Assembly (NCBI GenBank): GCA_036380435.1
Contig: DASVES010000520.1
Coordinates: forward strand, 1 to 5,417
Source of the DNA: DASQDT01 sp036380435
Lineage (GTDB): Bacteria; Acidobacteriota; Blastocatellia; Pyrinomonadales; Pyrinomonadaceae
Length of the DNA stretch: 5,417 bases
Reading direction: 5' to 3'
Made by a program: the position numbers and the translations under genes. Below are positions 5,338-5,417 of the stretch, piece after piece. Every line of letters begins with the position of its first letter. Position 1 is the first letter of the stretch. The notes under the pieces are model-generated. The model ran no database searches. It worked only from the letters and a program-made list of their open reading frames with translations, and was not told the DNA's origin.

Positions 5338-5417
5338 CTAAAATGAAACGCTGTAGCTCACGCCCGGATTGCGCCCGCGCTCGAACACAACCCCCACTTG
5401 ATGCCGCCCACGCGTGT
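5338..5417 (-). CDS. C-terminal fragment of a probable outer-membrane beta-barrel protein
   Basis: The minus strand is open from the window edge to TAG at 5338-5340. The 25 codons end in HQVGVVFERGRNPGVSYSVSF. This looks like a beta hairpin: one strand, an NPG turn, then a last strand with alternating hydrophobic residues and a terminal Phe (Val, Tyr, Val, Phe at every second position). That is the C-terminal signature the Bam machinery recognises in outer-membrane proteins. The gene converges on the M50 gene with 27 bp between stops. Only the end is visible, so the protein cannot be named, and the assignment rests on the strand pattern alone. Confidence 0.5.
   Translation of the reverse strand, partial: TRGRHQVGVVFERGRNPGVSYSVSF

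Noticed and set aside
5343..5417. Short plus-strand frame from ATG 5343 open to the window edge
   Set aside because: There is no ribosome site, it is only 25 codons, and the peptide is rich in Cys, Arg and Ala without pattern. The minus-strand frame over the same bases ends in a barrel-like strand and is preferred.

Overview
This GC-rich window reads as ordinary chromosome of a Gram-negative bacterium with a cell envelope. It has a signal peptidase, a secreted Cys-x-Cys protein, an intramembrane protease and what looks like the C-terminal strand of an outer-membrane barrel. The style of the proteins and the heptad-type intergenic repeats suggest Acidobacteriota (perhaps Blastocatellia). That placement is inference from general familiarity, not from a marker gene.

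Layout: two transcription units diverge from the 3494-3815 intergenic region. Leftward (minus strand) run lepB (signal peptidase I, 2762-3493), a membrane protein with a C-terminal TPR domain (1340-2641), a small secreted TIMP/netrin-like protein (885-1343) and carA (carbamoyl-phosphate synthase small subunit, 1-888, cut by the window edge). The last three overlap by 4 bp each (ATGA, GTGA), so they are very probably co-transcribed and translationally coupled. Rightward (plus strand) run an HU-family DNA-binding protein with an odd acidic/His tail (3816-4169) and an M50 site-2-type intramembrane metalloprotease (4261-5310). A fragment at the right edge (minus strand, 5338-5417) looks like the end of a beta-barrel protein gene converging on the protease gene.

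The intergenic spaces hold the most unusual content. Each of the three larger gaps contains an inverted repeat whose arms are built from 7-bp tandem units. Two (3620-3695 and 4174-4254) share the same GAGGTYA heptad and a related loop sequence, so they are copies of one dispersed element. The third (2657-2766) has the same design but a different heptad, AGTRAGC. One copy lies between two divergent promoters. One forms a perfect 31-bp stem filling nearly the whole gap before the protease start codon. One supplies the lepB stop codon. No defence system, CRISPR array, transposase, tRNA or rRNA is visible.
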